DNA of 6,915 nucleotides, taken from the NCBI GenBank assembly GCA_030623425.1, contig JAUXMA010000081.1:1-6915 (forward strand). The letters run 5' to 3'. A model generated the notes under the pieces. That model was not told where the DNA came from. It worked only from the letters and a program-made list of their open reading frames with translations, and searched no databases. Made by a program: the position numbers and the translations under genes. Source of the DNA: Rhodospirillaceae bacterium (GTDB lineage: Bacteria > Pseudomonadota > Alphaproteobacteria > Rhodospirillales > 2-02-FULL-58-16). Below are positions 1-6,915 of the stretch, piece after piece. Within the stretch, counting starts at the first letter, position 1; the number at the start of each line of letters is the position of its first letter.

Positions 1-2103
1 CGCGCACCCGGATGATCGAGATGTTCGAGAACTTATCGGCGACCGCCTTCTCGACGGCTTCCTCGGCTTCGGGCCGAGATTCGACGGTGGCGATATGGGT
101 TTGCGGGGCCTGTTCCAGCGTTCCGGGGGCGAAAATAATGGTGAAGTCGAAACGAGGGCTGCGCCAGTCGATCTCCCTTAAGTTGGCGATGCTGGCCTCG
201 ATCTCGCGGCCGAGGACATTCAAGGTCAATCTGTCGCCAATGCCGATGCCGAAGCCCCGCGCGATGCCGGCGTCGAGCGAGATCAGCGGCGGGCCGGAAT
301 AATCGGCCGGCCACCATTCGCCTTCGACGATCAGCGACTCTTGCGGCGGCCGGGCGGCATAGGTCAGCGCCCGATCGCCGCGCACCGCCCATTGTGCATG
401 GGCGGCGATTTCGGCCTCTTCGACGGCGACGCCGGCGATGCCGACGATGCGCCCGCGCAGGCTCGGCACCCGCTTGAAGCCGCTGGTCCCGGCAACCGAG
501 GTCACCGCCCGGTCGAAGGCCGGCACCTGATGGGGCTGGATGTCGATGAAAAAAAAGGCCGGCGCCGTCGCCGGCAGCCTGTCGCCGATCAGACGGTTCA
601 GGTTGGCCTCGATCAGGGCCACCGCCACCAGCACCGCGAGACCCGTGCCGATGGAGAGCACAAGGCTCGGCGCCGGCGTCCCCGGGCGGTGAATATTGGT
701 CAGGACCAAACGCATGACGGCGCCGCCGCGGTGCGCCCAGCGCGCCGCCGCCGCCGTCAGCAGCGCCGCGCCGCCACGCAAGACCAGCATGGTGGCGATG
801 GTTCCGCCCACGAACCAGTAAGCGAAGGTGCGGTCGGTGGCGGCAAGGACGGTCAACGCCGTCAGCGCCAGGACCGCCGCCGCCGTCGCCGCCATCACCG
901 CGAAGCGGGGACGGATTTGGGCCGGCGTGACGAGGTCTCGAAACAGGCTTGCCGCCGGTATTTCCCTGGCCCTGCCCAGCGGCCAAAGGGCGAAAGCGAA
1001 CGCCGTCAACACCCCAAAGGCGGCGGCGACGGCGAGGGCGCCGGGGTAAAGGCCGATCCTGGGCGTCACCGGCAGTTGCGCCGCCGCCAACCACAGGCCC
1101 AGGGCCGGCGCGCCGGCGCCGAGGACGAGCCCCAAGCCGATGCCGGCCAGGCTCATGGCCAGGATCTGCAGCTGGTAGATGCCGATCACCAGTTGGGCGG
1201 GGGCGCCCAGGCATTTCAAGGTGGCGATGGTGGCGGTCTTGCCGTCAAGATAACTTTTCACCGCGTTGCCGATACCGATGCCGCCGACGAGAAGCGCCGT
1301 CAGCCCGACGAAAGTGAGAAACAGGGTCATCCGCTCGATGAACCGGCGGACGCCGGGGGCGGCGTCATCGACGCCGCGGATGCGCCATCCGGCGCGGGGA
1401 AAAGCCCGGTTCAAGTCTTCGATCCATGTCCCGGCGTTTTCTCCCGGCGCCAGCCTGACGCGGCTGTAATGGTGAATCTGCGAACCCGGCAGGAGCAGAC
1501 CGGTGGCGGCAAGAGCGCCGGCGCCGACCAGGACACGCGGACCGAGGCTGAAGACGCCGGCGATCCTGTCGGGTTCGGCGGCGATGGTGGCGCGGAGCAC
1601 CAACCGGGCATCGCCGACGCGAACCTCGTCGCCCAGGCTGAGCGCAAGCTTGGCCAACAGATTGGCGTCGACGGCGGCGCCCCAGCTGTCACCGTCCCTG
1701 GCGAGGGCTTCGGCGAGGGACAGCGGCGGCCGCAAAAGCACCGAGCCGGCCAGGGGATAAGCCTCGTCCACCCCTTTCAATTCGACAAGGGTCCGCTGTC
1801 CTTGCCCGGCCAGCGGATAGGCCATGGCGCGCATCTCGACGGCATGGGAAACCGCCGCCGCGCGTTCCCGCAGATAAGCCTTCTCCTTGCCGGTGGCCGG
1901 GCGGTTGTGCAGATGCAAGGCGATATCGCCGCCAAGCAGCATCCTGGCGTCGGCCCTGAGACCGGCGAGGACGGCCTCGCTCAAGGAGCCGACTCCGGCG
2001 ATGGCGGCGACGCCAAGGGTCAGGCAGGCAATGAGAACACGGAACCCTTTCAGTCCCGCCCGCAGTTCGCGCCGGGCCAGCCGGAACGCCAATTTGATCC
2101 CCA

Positions 2104-2107
<4 letters not shown>
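1..2107 (-). CDS. ybbP: ABC transporter permease, FtsX/MacB type (YbbP family), C-terminus cut by window edge
   Basis: This is the inner-membrane subunit expected to pair with the ATPase encoded just upstream. The frame runs without a stop from ATG 2107 to the left edge, about 702 residues; YbbP-type permeases are usually a little over 800, so the C-terminal membrane helices are missing. Seen in the translation: a cytoplasmic start (MMGIKLAFRLARREL), a helix at about 24-44, a MacB-like extracytoplasmic domain at about 45-255, then FtsX-type helices near 262-282, 308-345 and 355-376. Further helices lie near 403-422, 429-452 and 480-500, followed by a second extracytoplasmic domain at 505-702 that begins around APAFFFIDIQP. 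This duplicated layout is typical of the family. GGAG at 2117-2114, six bases from ATG 2107, supports that start; ATG 2104 is the alternative. An A8 run at 549-556 encodes the FFF, and the frame is intact through it. The transported substrate is not evident. Confidence 0.93.
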
Positions 2108-2829
<722 letters not shown>

Positions 2830-2840
2830 GGATGCCGTTC

Positions 2841-3509
2841 ATGAGATCTGTCACCGCCTTCATCCGTCCCCGTTATGGCCTTGCGGCAAGGTTTGTCAAT
2901 GTCGCCTTGTCGCTGGCGGCGGTCCTGTTCTGCCCCTTGGCGGTGGCGGCCGAGCCGGTCAGCATCCTCGTTTTGGGCGACAGCTTGACGGCGGGCCGCG
3001 GCCTGTCTCGGCAGGCGTCGTTTCCAGCCAGGCTGCAAAAAGCGCTGCTCGCCGACGGCCTCGATGTCGAGGTCATCGACGGCGGCGTGTCGGGAAATAC
3101 GACGGCGGCGGGGCTGGCCCGGCTGGACTGGGCCTTGGCCGCCAAGCCTGACGCGGTGATCGTCGAACTTGGCGGCAACGACGGTTTGCGCGGTCTTGAG
3201 CCCAAGGCCACATACGCCAACCTGGACGAGATCCTGACCCGGATCAGGAAGAGCCGGCTTTCGGTTCTGCTTGCCGGCATGAAGGCGCCGCCCAATCTTG
3301 GCGGCCAGTATGGAGCCGAGTTCAACGCCGTTTATGCCAGGCTGGCGGTGAAACACGGCGTGCGTTTGTATCCGTTTTTCCTGGCCGGCGTGGCGGCGGT
3401 GCCGGAGTTGAACCAGGAAGACGGCATTCATCCCAACGCGCGGGGCATCGACGTCATCGTTCGGCGCATCCTTCCCTTTGTGAAACGGTTGATCGGCGAA
3501 CGGCGGTGA
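2841..3509 (+). CDS. tesA: Secreted GDSL/SGNH-family arylesterase (TesA-like, multifunctional lysophospholipase/thioesterase family)
   Basis: A 222-residue hydrolase. TesA relatives cleave acyl-thioesters, lysophospholipids and aryl esters in the periplasm. Numbered from ATG 2841, an N-terminal signal sequence (basic residues, hydrophobic stretch about 21-37, ending AVAA) probably cleaves before E38. Block I is GDSLTAG with nucleophile S48. Block II is GVSGNTT with oxyanion G85. Block III is GGND with N113, and block V is DGIHPNARG with D194 and H197. The spacing fits the family, and S48 falls at about mature residue 11, close to Ser10 of E. coli TesA. The start is uncertain: ATG 2832 is in frame nine bases upstream but has no ribosome-binding site, whereas ATG 2841 has a weak GGA at 2830-2832. 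It is transcribed divergently from the ABC genes, suggesting a shared envelope role. It could equally be named arylesterase (EstA). Confidence 0.94.
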   Translation: MRSVTAFIRPRYGLAARFVNVALSLAAVLFCPLAVAAEPVSILVLGDSLTAGRGLSRQASFPARLQKALLADGLDVEVIDGGVSGNTTAAGLARLDWALAAKPDAVIVELGGNDGLRGLEPKATYANLDEILTRIRKSRLSVLLAGMKAPPNLGGQYGAEFNAVYARLAVKHGVRLYPFFLAGVAAVPELNQEDGIHPNARGIDVIVRRILPFVKRLIGERR

Positions 3510-3579
3510 AATGTCGGCGATTGTTTTTGCTAGGGGGGCGCCGTCGCGCGGCTTATCTTATTACGATGGGTTATTAGGT

Positions 3580-3597
3580 GAGGGGAGCGAGGGGAGC
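3580..3597. repeat. Two tandem 9-bp repeats GAGGGGAGC
   Basis: The unit GAGGGGAGC occurs twice with no spacer in the gap between the esterase gene and the FIST gene. It is purine-rich and resembles repeated Shine-Dalgarno cores, but it lies about 50 bp before the likely FIST start. Its role is unknown; it may be a chance duplication. Confidence 0.6.
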
Positions 3598-3619
3598 GGC
3601 GGATGTTTTGGCGCCGCCG
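3597..3619 (+). terminator. Possible weak intergenic hairpin (CGGCGG/CCGCCG)
   Basis: CGGCGG at 3597-3602 can pair with CCGCCG at 3614-3619 across an 11-base loop, followed by TTTCTTTCC. It could partly terminate transcription from tesA or act in the leader of the FIST gene. The T tract is interrupted and the stem is only 6 bp, so this is a weak call. Confidence 0.25.
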
Positions 3620-3632
3620 TTTCTTTCCGGCG

Positions 3633-3640
3633 AAGGGGAA
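3633..3640 (+). promoter_or_regulatory. Ribosome-binding site deciding the FIST gene start
   Basis: The run AAGGGGAA, about eight bases before ATG 3647, is a good Shine-Dalgarno match. It favours this ATG over the in-frame GTG at 3578, which would add 23 residues with no similarity to the family. Confidence 0.7.
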
Positions 3641-3646
3641 CCAGCG

Positions 3647-4762
3647 ATGACTGCGTTCAAGGCCGTCCATTCCATCGCCGAGGATTGGGCTCCCGCCGCC
3701 CAGGCTTGCGTCGACGCATTGGCCGGCGCTCCGGATGGGGCCAACCTGGGCTTCGTTTACGCCACCGACAACCTGGCGGAGAACTTTTCCAGCATCCTCG
3801 GCTACCTCCGTCAAAAGACCGGGATCGAGCACTGGGTCGGCAGCCTCGGCTTGGGAGTTTGCGCCGGCGTGGAAGAATTTTTCGACCGTCCGGCCCTTGC
3901 CGTCATGGCGGCATCACTGCCCGACGATGCCTTTTGCGTGTTTCCGACGATCAGCAAAAGCGTTGAACAGCTTTCCCCCTCCACCAGGGCGTGGATCGAC
4001 GGGGCCTTGCCCTTGTTCGGGATCGTTCACGGCGATCCCCACAACGACAAAACCCCCGGCTTGATCGAGGATTTGGCGGAGCTCACGTCGGGATTTCTGG
4101 TCGGCGGCCTGACCTCGTCGAGGACGGCTTGCCACCAGATCGCCGGACGCATCACCGGCGGCGGCTTGTCCGGGGTGTTGTTCTCGTCGGAAATGAAGGT
4201 CGCCACGGGGCTTTCCCAGGGCTGCGCGCCGATCGCCGGAAGCCACGTCATTTCCGATTGCCTGGACAACGTCATCATCGGTCTCGACGGCAGGAAGGCG
4301 TTCGATGTTTTCAAGGAGGATATCGGCGAACCCCTGTCCCGGGACTTGAACAGGATCGCCGGTCATATCCATGCCGCGCTTCCCATCGAAGGCTCGGACA
4401 CCGGCGATTACCTGGTGCGCAATCTGATCGGCATCGATACCACCCGCGGCTGGCTGGCCATTGGCGAGGAAATTCATCCCGGCGAACGGGTGATGTTCGT
4501 GCGCCGCGACCCGGAAAGCGCCAGGGCCGATCTTGTCGACATGCTGCGGAAGCTGAAAAACCGTATCGACGAGGCGCCGCGCGGCGGCGTTTATTTTTCC
4601 TGTATGGCGCGCGGCCCCAATATGTTCGGCGGGGAAGACGGGGAAATGGCCTTGATCCGCGACGTTCTCGGCGCCATTCCCGTGGTCGGCTTTTATGCCA
4701 ACGGCGAGATTTCAAACAACCGCCTTTACGGCTATACAGGCGTCCTTGTCCTGTTCCTGTAG
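3647..4762 (+). CDS. Stand-alone FIST domain protein (FIST_N + FIST_C), predicted small-ligand sensor
   Basis: A 371-residue soluble protein without signal peptide or membrane segments. The N-terminal FIST_N part covers about residues 31-200: a LGFVYAT strand at 34-40, WVGSLGLGVCAG at 63-74 and FLVGGLTSS at 150-158. The FIST_C part covers about 215-370, with GGVYFSCMARGPNMFG (313-328), PVVGFYANGEIS (345-356) and a terminal GYTGVLVLF. FIST domains are predicted to bind small ligands, possibly amino acids, and are often fused to kinase, chemotaxis or GGDEF outputs. No output domain is present, so the protein would have to act through a partner or as a binding protein. It follows tesA by 137 bp and precedes thpR by 34 bp, so co-transcription with thpR is likely. 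The domain assignment is confident; the ligand and cellular role are unknown. Confidence 0.88.
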   Translation: MTAFKAVHSIAEDWAPAAQACVDALAGAPDGANLGFVYATDNLAENFSSILGYLRQKTGIEHWVGSLGLGVCAGVEEFFDRPALAVMAASLPDDAFCVFPTISKSVEQLSPSTRAWIDGALPLFGIVHGDPHNDKTPGLIEDLAELTSGFLVGGLTSSRTACHQIAGRITGGGLSGVLFSSEMKVATGLSQGCAPIAGSHVISDCLDNVIIGLDGRKAFDVFKEDIGEPLSRDLNRIAGHIHAALPIEGSDTGDYLVRNLIGIDTTRGWLAIGEEIHPGERVMFVRRDPESARADLVDMLRKLKNRIDEAPRGGVYFSCMARGPNMFGGEDGEMALIRDVLGAIPVVGFYANGEISNNRLYGYTGVLVLFL

Positions 4763-4782
4763 ACGGCGGGACGGCGAACACG

Positions 4783-4796
4783 AAAGGGGGGGGGCG
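4783..4796 (+). promoter_or_regulatory. Unusual ribosome-binding site with a nine-G tract before thpR
   Basis: AAA followed by nine G (4786-4794) and CG directly precedes ATG 4797. The tract provides the Shine-Dalgarno sequence and makes its distance to the start depend on the number of G. It decides the start at 4797, since the in-frame ATG at 4695 lies inside the FIST gene. Confidence 0.7.
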
Positions 4797-5345
4797 ATGC
4801 GTCTTTTCATTGGCATCCCATTGCCGGCGCCGGCGCGCCAACGGCTTGCCGGTCTCGGCGCCGGCCTGCCTGGCGCCCGCTGGGTGGAGGCCAGGAACAT
4901 GCACGTGACGTTGCGTTTCATCGGCGAGGTGGACGGCGCCGGGGGCAAGGACATCGGCGCCGCCTTGGCGGCGGTGCGCTGTCCCGGTTTCGAGCTGTCC
5001 TTGGGCGCTCTGGGCTGTTTCAACCAGGGGCGCCGGGTGCATGCCGTTTGGGCGGGCGTGGATAAGTCCGAGGCGTTGGCGCATCTTCGCAAAAAGGTGG
5101 AATCAGCCATCGTCCGCGCCGGCTTCGAAGCCGATTGCCGCAAGTTCAAACCGCACGTGACCCTGGCCCGTCTGAAGCGCACGCCGGCGGCCAAGGTCGG
5201 TCTCTTTCTGGAAGCCCACGGCGGCTTTTGCGCCGGGCCGTTTCCGATCGAGCGTTTTACCTTGTTCCGCAGTTACCTCAACCGCGGCGGCGCCCAGTAC
5301 GAGGCCCTGGCCGACTATCCCCTTGGCAGTGATACAGGCCACTAG
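4797..5345 (+). CDS. thpR: RNA 2',3'-cyclic phosphodiesterase (ThpR/LigT, 2H phosphoesterase family)
   Basis: A 182-residue cytoplasmic enzyme that opens 2',3'-cyclic phosphate ends of RNA to 2'-phosphate; the family was first known as 2'-5' RNA ligase. The sequence starts with the family's MRLFIGIPLP strand and carries both catalytic HxTx motifs: HVTL at 36-39 (inside NMHVTLRFIGEV) and HVTL at 120-123 (inside FKPHVTLARL). Length and motif spacing are normal, and the C-terminal strand with RSYLNRGGAQYE matches the usual LxxSxLxxxGxxYE pattern. It lies 34 bp after the FIST gene on the same strand and probably shares its transcript. Its TAG stop lies in the CTAG that also ends the convergent kinase gene. 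No tRNA-splicing or RtcB-type RNA repair gene is visible nearby, so the RNA substrate is unclear. Confidence 0.94.
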   Translation: MRLFIGIPLPAPARQRLAGLGAGLPGARWVEARNMHVTLRFIGEVDGAGGKDIGAALAAVRCPGFELSLGALGCFNQGRRVHAVWAGVDKSEALAHLRKKVESAIVRAGFEADCRKFKPHVTLARLKRTPAAKVGLFLEAHGGFCAGPFPIERFTLFRSYLNRGGAQYEALADYPLGSDTGH

Positions 5346-6196
5346 CAGCCGAACTGGCGTAGCGTCCGCTCGACCGAACCCACATAGGAGCCGCCGAACA
5401 GGCGCACATGCACCAAAAGCGGATAAAGGTTGTAGAGGTCGCGGCGCGCCTCGAAGAAACCGGGTTGCAAGGGGCGATGTTCCCGATAGCGATCGAAAAA
5501 GGCTTCCCCGAAGGTCCCGAACAGGGTGCTGAAAGCCAGTTCGATCTCGGCGTCGGCGTAATAGACGGCGGGATCGATGAAAGCGGCGATGCGCCCGCCC
5601 TTGCAAAGCACGTTGCCGGTCCACATGTCGCCGTGAACGAGGGACGGCGGCGAGCCGTCGTCGAGCCATCGCCGCAAGCGTCCGGCGAGGGTCTCCAGCC
5701 GGCCCATCAGTGTTCCCGGCAGGCGTCCGGCCCGCAAGGCTTCCCGGCCCATGTAAAGGAGTCTTTGATCGCGAAAAAAGGCCAGCCAGCTCGTGGTCCG
5801 GGGATTGGGCTGATCGAGGCCGCCGATCACGGTGTCCTTGTCGAAGCCGAAAGATTCGTCGGTGATGGCGTGAAGATCGGCCAAAAGGTCGGCGGCGTCG
5901 GCCTGCGCGGCGGCGGTCAGGCCGCCGTCCGCTTCCACATAGGTCATCAACAACAAACGCTCCTCGGCGTGCAAGACGGCCGGCACCGGTAGGCGGCTAT
6001 GTTCGCCAAGGTAGCGCAACATATAGCCTTCCAAGTCAAGACCGCTGCCCGCGCCGCCGATCTTGGCGACAACGGTCTGGCCGTTCTCCAGGCCGACCCG
6101 CATGACTTCGCCGACGCTCCCGCCGCTCATCGGCGAACTGTCGAGCGGACGCGAACCGGCGGCATGGGCGATAAGATTCTCGATGTCGCGGCGCAC
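5342..6196 (-). CDS. Fructosamine kinase family protein (protein-deglycating kinase, APH-like fold)
   Basis: A 284-residue cytoplasmic kinase of the family that phosphorylates sugar-derived adducts (ketosamines) on proteins or small amines so that they fall off. Seen in order: a nucleotide loop SGGSVGEVMRV (24-34), ATP-contacting K45 in VVAKIG with candidate partner E56, LADLHAI (105-111) and NPRTTSWLAFFRDQRL (131-146). Next come the catalytic loop HGDMWTGN (188-195, base D190 and N195) and the metal site DPAVYYADAEIELA (208-221, D208). This DPAxYYxDxExxLA form separates the family from antibiotic phosphotransferases. The glycine loop has Ser27 where several characterised members carry a redox-sensitive Cys. 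GTG 6196 is the chosen start, with a weak GAG seven bases before it; the resulting length is normal. The gene converges on thpR with a shared CTAG. The physiological substrate is unknown. Confidence 0.9.
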   Translation of the reverse strand: MRRDIENLIAHAAGSRPLDSSPMSGGSVGEVMRVGLENGQTVVAKIGGAGSGLDLEGYMLRYLGEHSRLPVPAVLHAEERLLLMTYVEADGGLTAAAQADAADLLADLHAITDESFGFDKDTVIGGLDQPNPRTTSWLAFFRDQRLLYMGREALRAGRLPGTLMGRLETLAGRLRRWLDDGSPPSLVHGDMWTGNVLCKGGRIAAFIDPAVYYADAEIELAFSTLFGTFGEAFFDRYREHRPLQPGFFEARRDLYNLYPLLVHVRLFGGSYVGSVERTLRQFGC

Positions 6197-6260
6197 CCGT
6201 CGTCTCGAATTTAAGTGAAGGGAATGATGGCGGCTTTCCTCAACAGGCCACGGGCTCTAA

Positions 6261-6276
6261 GCCGGCGAAGGCCGGC
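6261..6276 (-). terminator. Hairpin between the Gln/Arg-rich gene and the kinase gene, within a 10-bp tandem repeat
   Basis: GCCGGCGAAG occurs twice in tandem (6261-6280). The two GCCGGC units can pair as a 6-bp all-GC stem with a four-base loop. It lies 20 bp past the stop of the upstream minus-strand gene and could attenuate or terminate its transcript. No T tract follows on the minus strand, so intrinsic termination is doubtful. Confidence 0.3.
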
Positions 6277-6295
6277 GAAGCCGTTTTCGGCAACA

Positions 6296-6892
6296 TTATT
6301 GCAGCTCCCGCAGTTGATTGAGCACCCGCCGGCGGTTCAATTTCATTTGGCTTCGCAATGCCTCCGTTTGCCGTTGCGTGGCCCGGACCTGTTTTCGTTT
6401 CTGCATCCGCCGCTGTGCCGCCGGTTGCTGGACCTGCTGGAGTTGTTGCTGTTGTTGAGCTTGCGACGTCTGCAATTGTTTATTGATCAGCTGCTGTTGA
6501 AAACCGCGCCGCCGCCGCCGCGAATCCAAAATCAGCTGTCGCGACCGCTGCAGCAAACGGAGCTGCCGTTGCTTGAGTTTCGTTTGCAGCATTTTCTGCT
6601 GTGCTTGCCGACGCGATTGGCGCCGCCTCAGTTCCATTTCAGGCTGGGGGGGCTGGGATTGCATCTCTCTCAAGCGCAACATTTTGTCGCGCAGGAGGCG
6701 GGTTTGTTTTTGCCGCTGCTCGGCGGTCATCCTCACGCATTGGCGCCTGTTTGTCTGTTTGTCGAGCACGGCGATGCGGTTGGCCCCGCATTTGGCGTGG
6801 CTGGGATGTTGCGCCAGGACGGGCCCGGACAGGAGAATTCCGGCCATTACCGCTATCATCAGCAAAGGTTTACATACCGGGATCACGGTCAT
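6296..6892 (-). CDS. Unrecognised secreted, basic Gln/Arg-rich protein with a Cys pair
   Basis: I do not recognise a family. The 198-residue product begins with a clear signal peptide: hydrophobic MIAVMAGILLSGPVLA at 12-27, cleavage probably before Q28. A short segment follows with two cysteines in the mature part, C35 (AKCGANR) and C53 (RRQCVRM), which could form a disulfide. From about residue 57 to the end the chain is low-complexity and predicted helical or coiled-coil. I count 41 Gln and about 33 Arg overall, few acidic residues, one Phe, and no Trp or Tyr. A Q-rich core (QAQQQQQLQQVQQ) lies near 144-156. The upstream AGGA touches ATG 6892, so GTG 6886 (codon 3), six bases from it, may be the true start. 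The signal peptide favours this strand over the overlapping plus-strand frame. The function may be polyanion or cell-wall binding, but that is speculation. Confidence 0.72.
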   Translation of the reverse strand: MTVIPVCKPLLMIAVMAGILLSGPVLAQHPSHAKCGANRIAVLDKQTNRRQCVRMTAEQRQKQTRLLRDKMLRLREMQSQPPQPEMELRRRQSRRQAQQKMLQTKLKQRQLRLLQRSRQLILDSRRRRRGFQQQLINKQLQTSQAQQQQQLQQVQQPAAQRRMQKRKQVRATQRQTEALRSQMKLNRRRVLNQLRELQ

Positions 6893-6915
6893 TCCTGAAC
6901 GAAACCAAGGATTGC

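Noticed and set aside
549..556. Suspected frameshift in the permease at the A8 run
   Set aside because: Counting all eight bases keeps the frame open, with sensible family-like sequence on both sides, so the gene is intact within the window.
33..1214. Minus-strand 393-codon open frame
   Set aside because: It is on the same strand as the permease but in another frame, with an Arg/Gly/Pro-rich product lacking membrane segments. The true permease frame is open across this whole region.
3551..3577. AT-rich patch as a sigma-70 promoter for the FIST gene
   Set aside because: TTATCT/TTATTA could serve as a -10 element, but no acceptable -35 sits 16-18 bp upstream.
3578..3646. N-terminal extension of the FIST protein from GTG 3578
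   Set aside because: The extra 23 residues look like translated leader, and ATG 3647 has a good ribosome-binding site at normal distance.
4695..4796. N-terminal extension of ThpR from ATG 4695
   Set aside because: It lies inside the end of the FIST gene and adds 34 unrelated residues; the family's conserved start is MRLFIGIPL at 4797.
6215..6898. Plus-strand 227-codon Leu/Pro-rich frame opposite the Gln/Arg-rich gene
   Set aside because: CAG/CAA and CGG codons read backwards give Leu and Pro, which explains its composition. The minus frame has a proper signal peptide and a nearby AGGA.

Overview
The window is high-GC bacterial chromosome with tightly packed genes, many GTG/TTG-rich shadow frames and a codon style heavy in GCC, GGC and CGC. 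This points to an alphaproteobacterium, plausibly of the Rhodospirillales/Magnetospirillum type. The taxonomic call is inference from composition and gene neighbourhood only. I see no rRNA, tRNA, CRISPR array, insertion sequence or integrase, and no stretch over 140 bp lacks a gene.

Left region (1-3509): a divergent three-gene block. On the minus strand, an ABC ATPase (YbbA type, 2104-2829) is followed with a 4-bp ATGA overlap by its large FtsX/MacB-type permease (YbbP type, 1-2107, C-terminus beyond the left edge). Facing away from them on the plus strand is a secreted GDSL lipase/arylesterase (TesA type, 2841-3509). The same divergent tesA / ybbA-ybbP order is known from E. coli. The start codons of ybbA and tesA lie only 2 to 11 bp apart, so the promoters must lie inside the opposing coding regions.

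Middle region (3510-5345): after a 137-bp gap with a 9-bp tandem repeat and a small GC hairpin come two plus-strand genes. They are a stand-alone FIST_N/FIST_C sensory-domain protein (3647-4762) and, 34 bp on, ThpR, an RNA 2',3'-cyclic phosphodiesterase of the 2H family (4797-5345). The thpR ribosome-binding site is a run of nine G.

Right region (5342-6892): two minus-strand genes. A fructosamine-kinase-family protein (5342-6196) converges on thpR so closely that a single CTAG holds both stop codons. Upstream of it is an unrecognised secreted, very basic, Gln/Arg-rich protein with a Cys pair (6296-6892).

The ybbA-ybbP-tesA block is the clearest functional unit: an envelope MacB-like machine with a periplasmic esterase. 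The FIST gene and thpR are probably co-transcribed but have no obvious shared function. I found no convincing undescribed multi-gene system; the most open item is the Gln/Arg-rich secreted protein.
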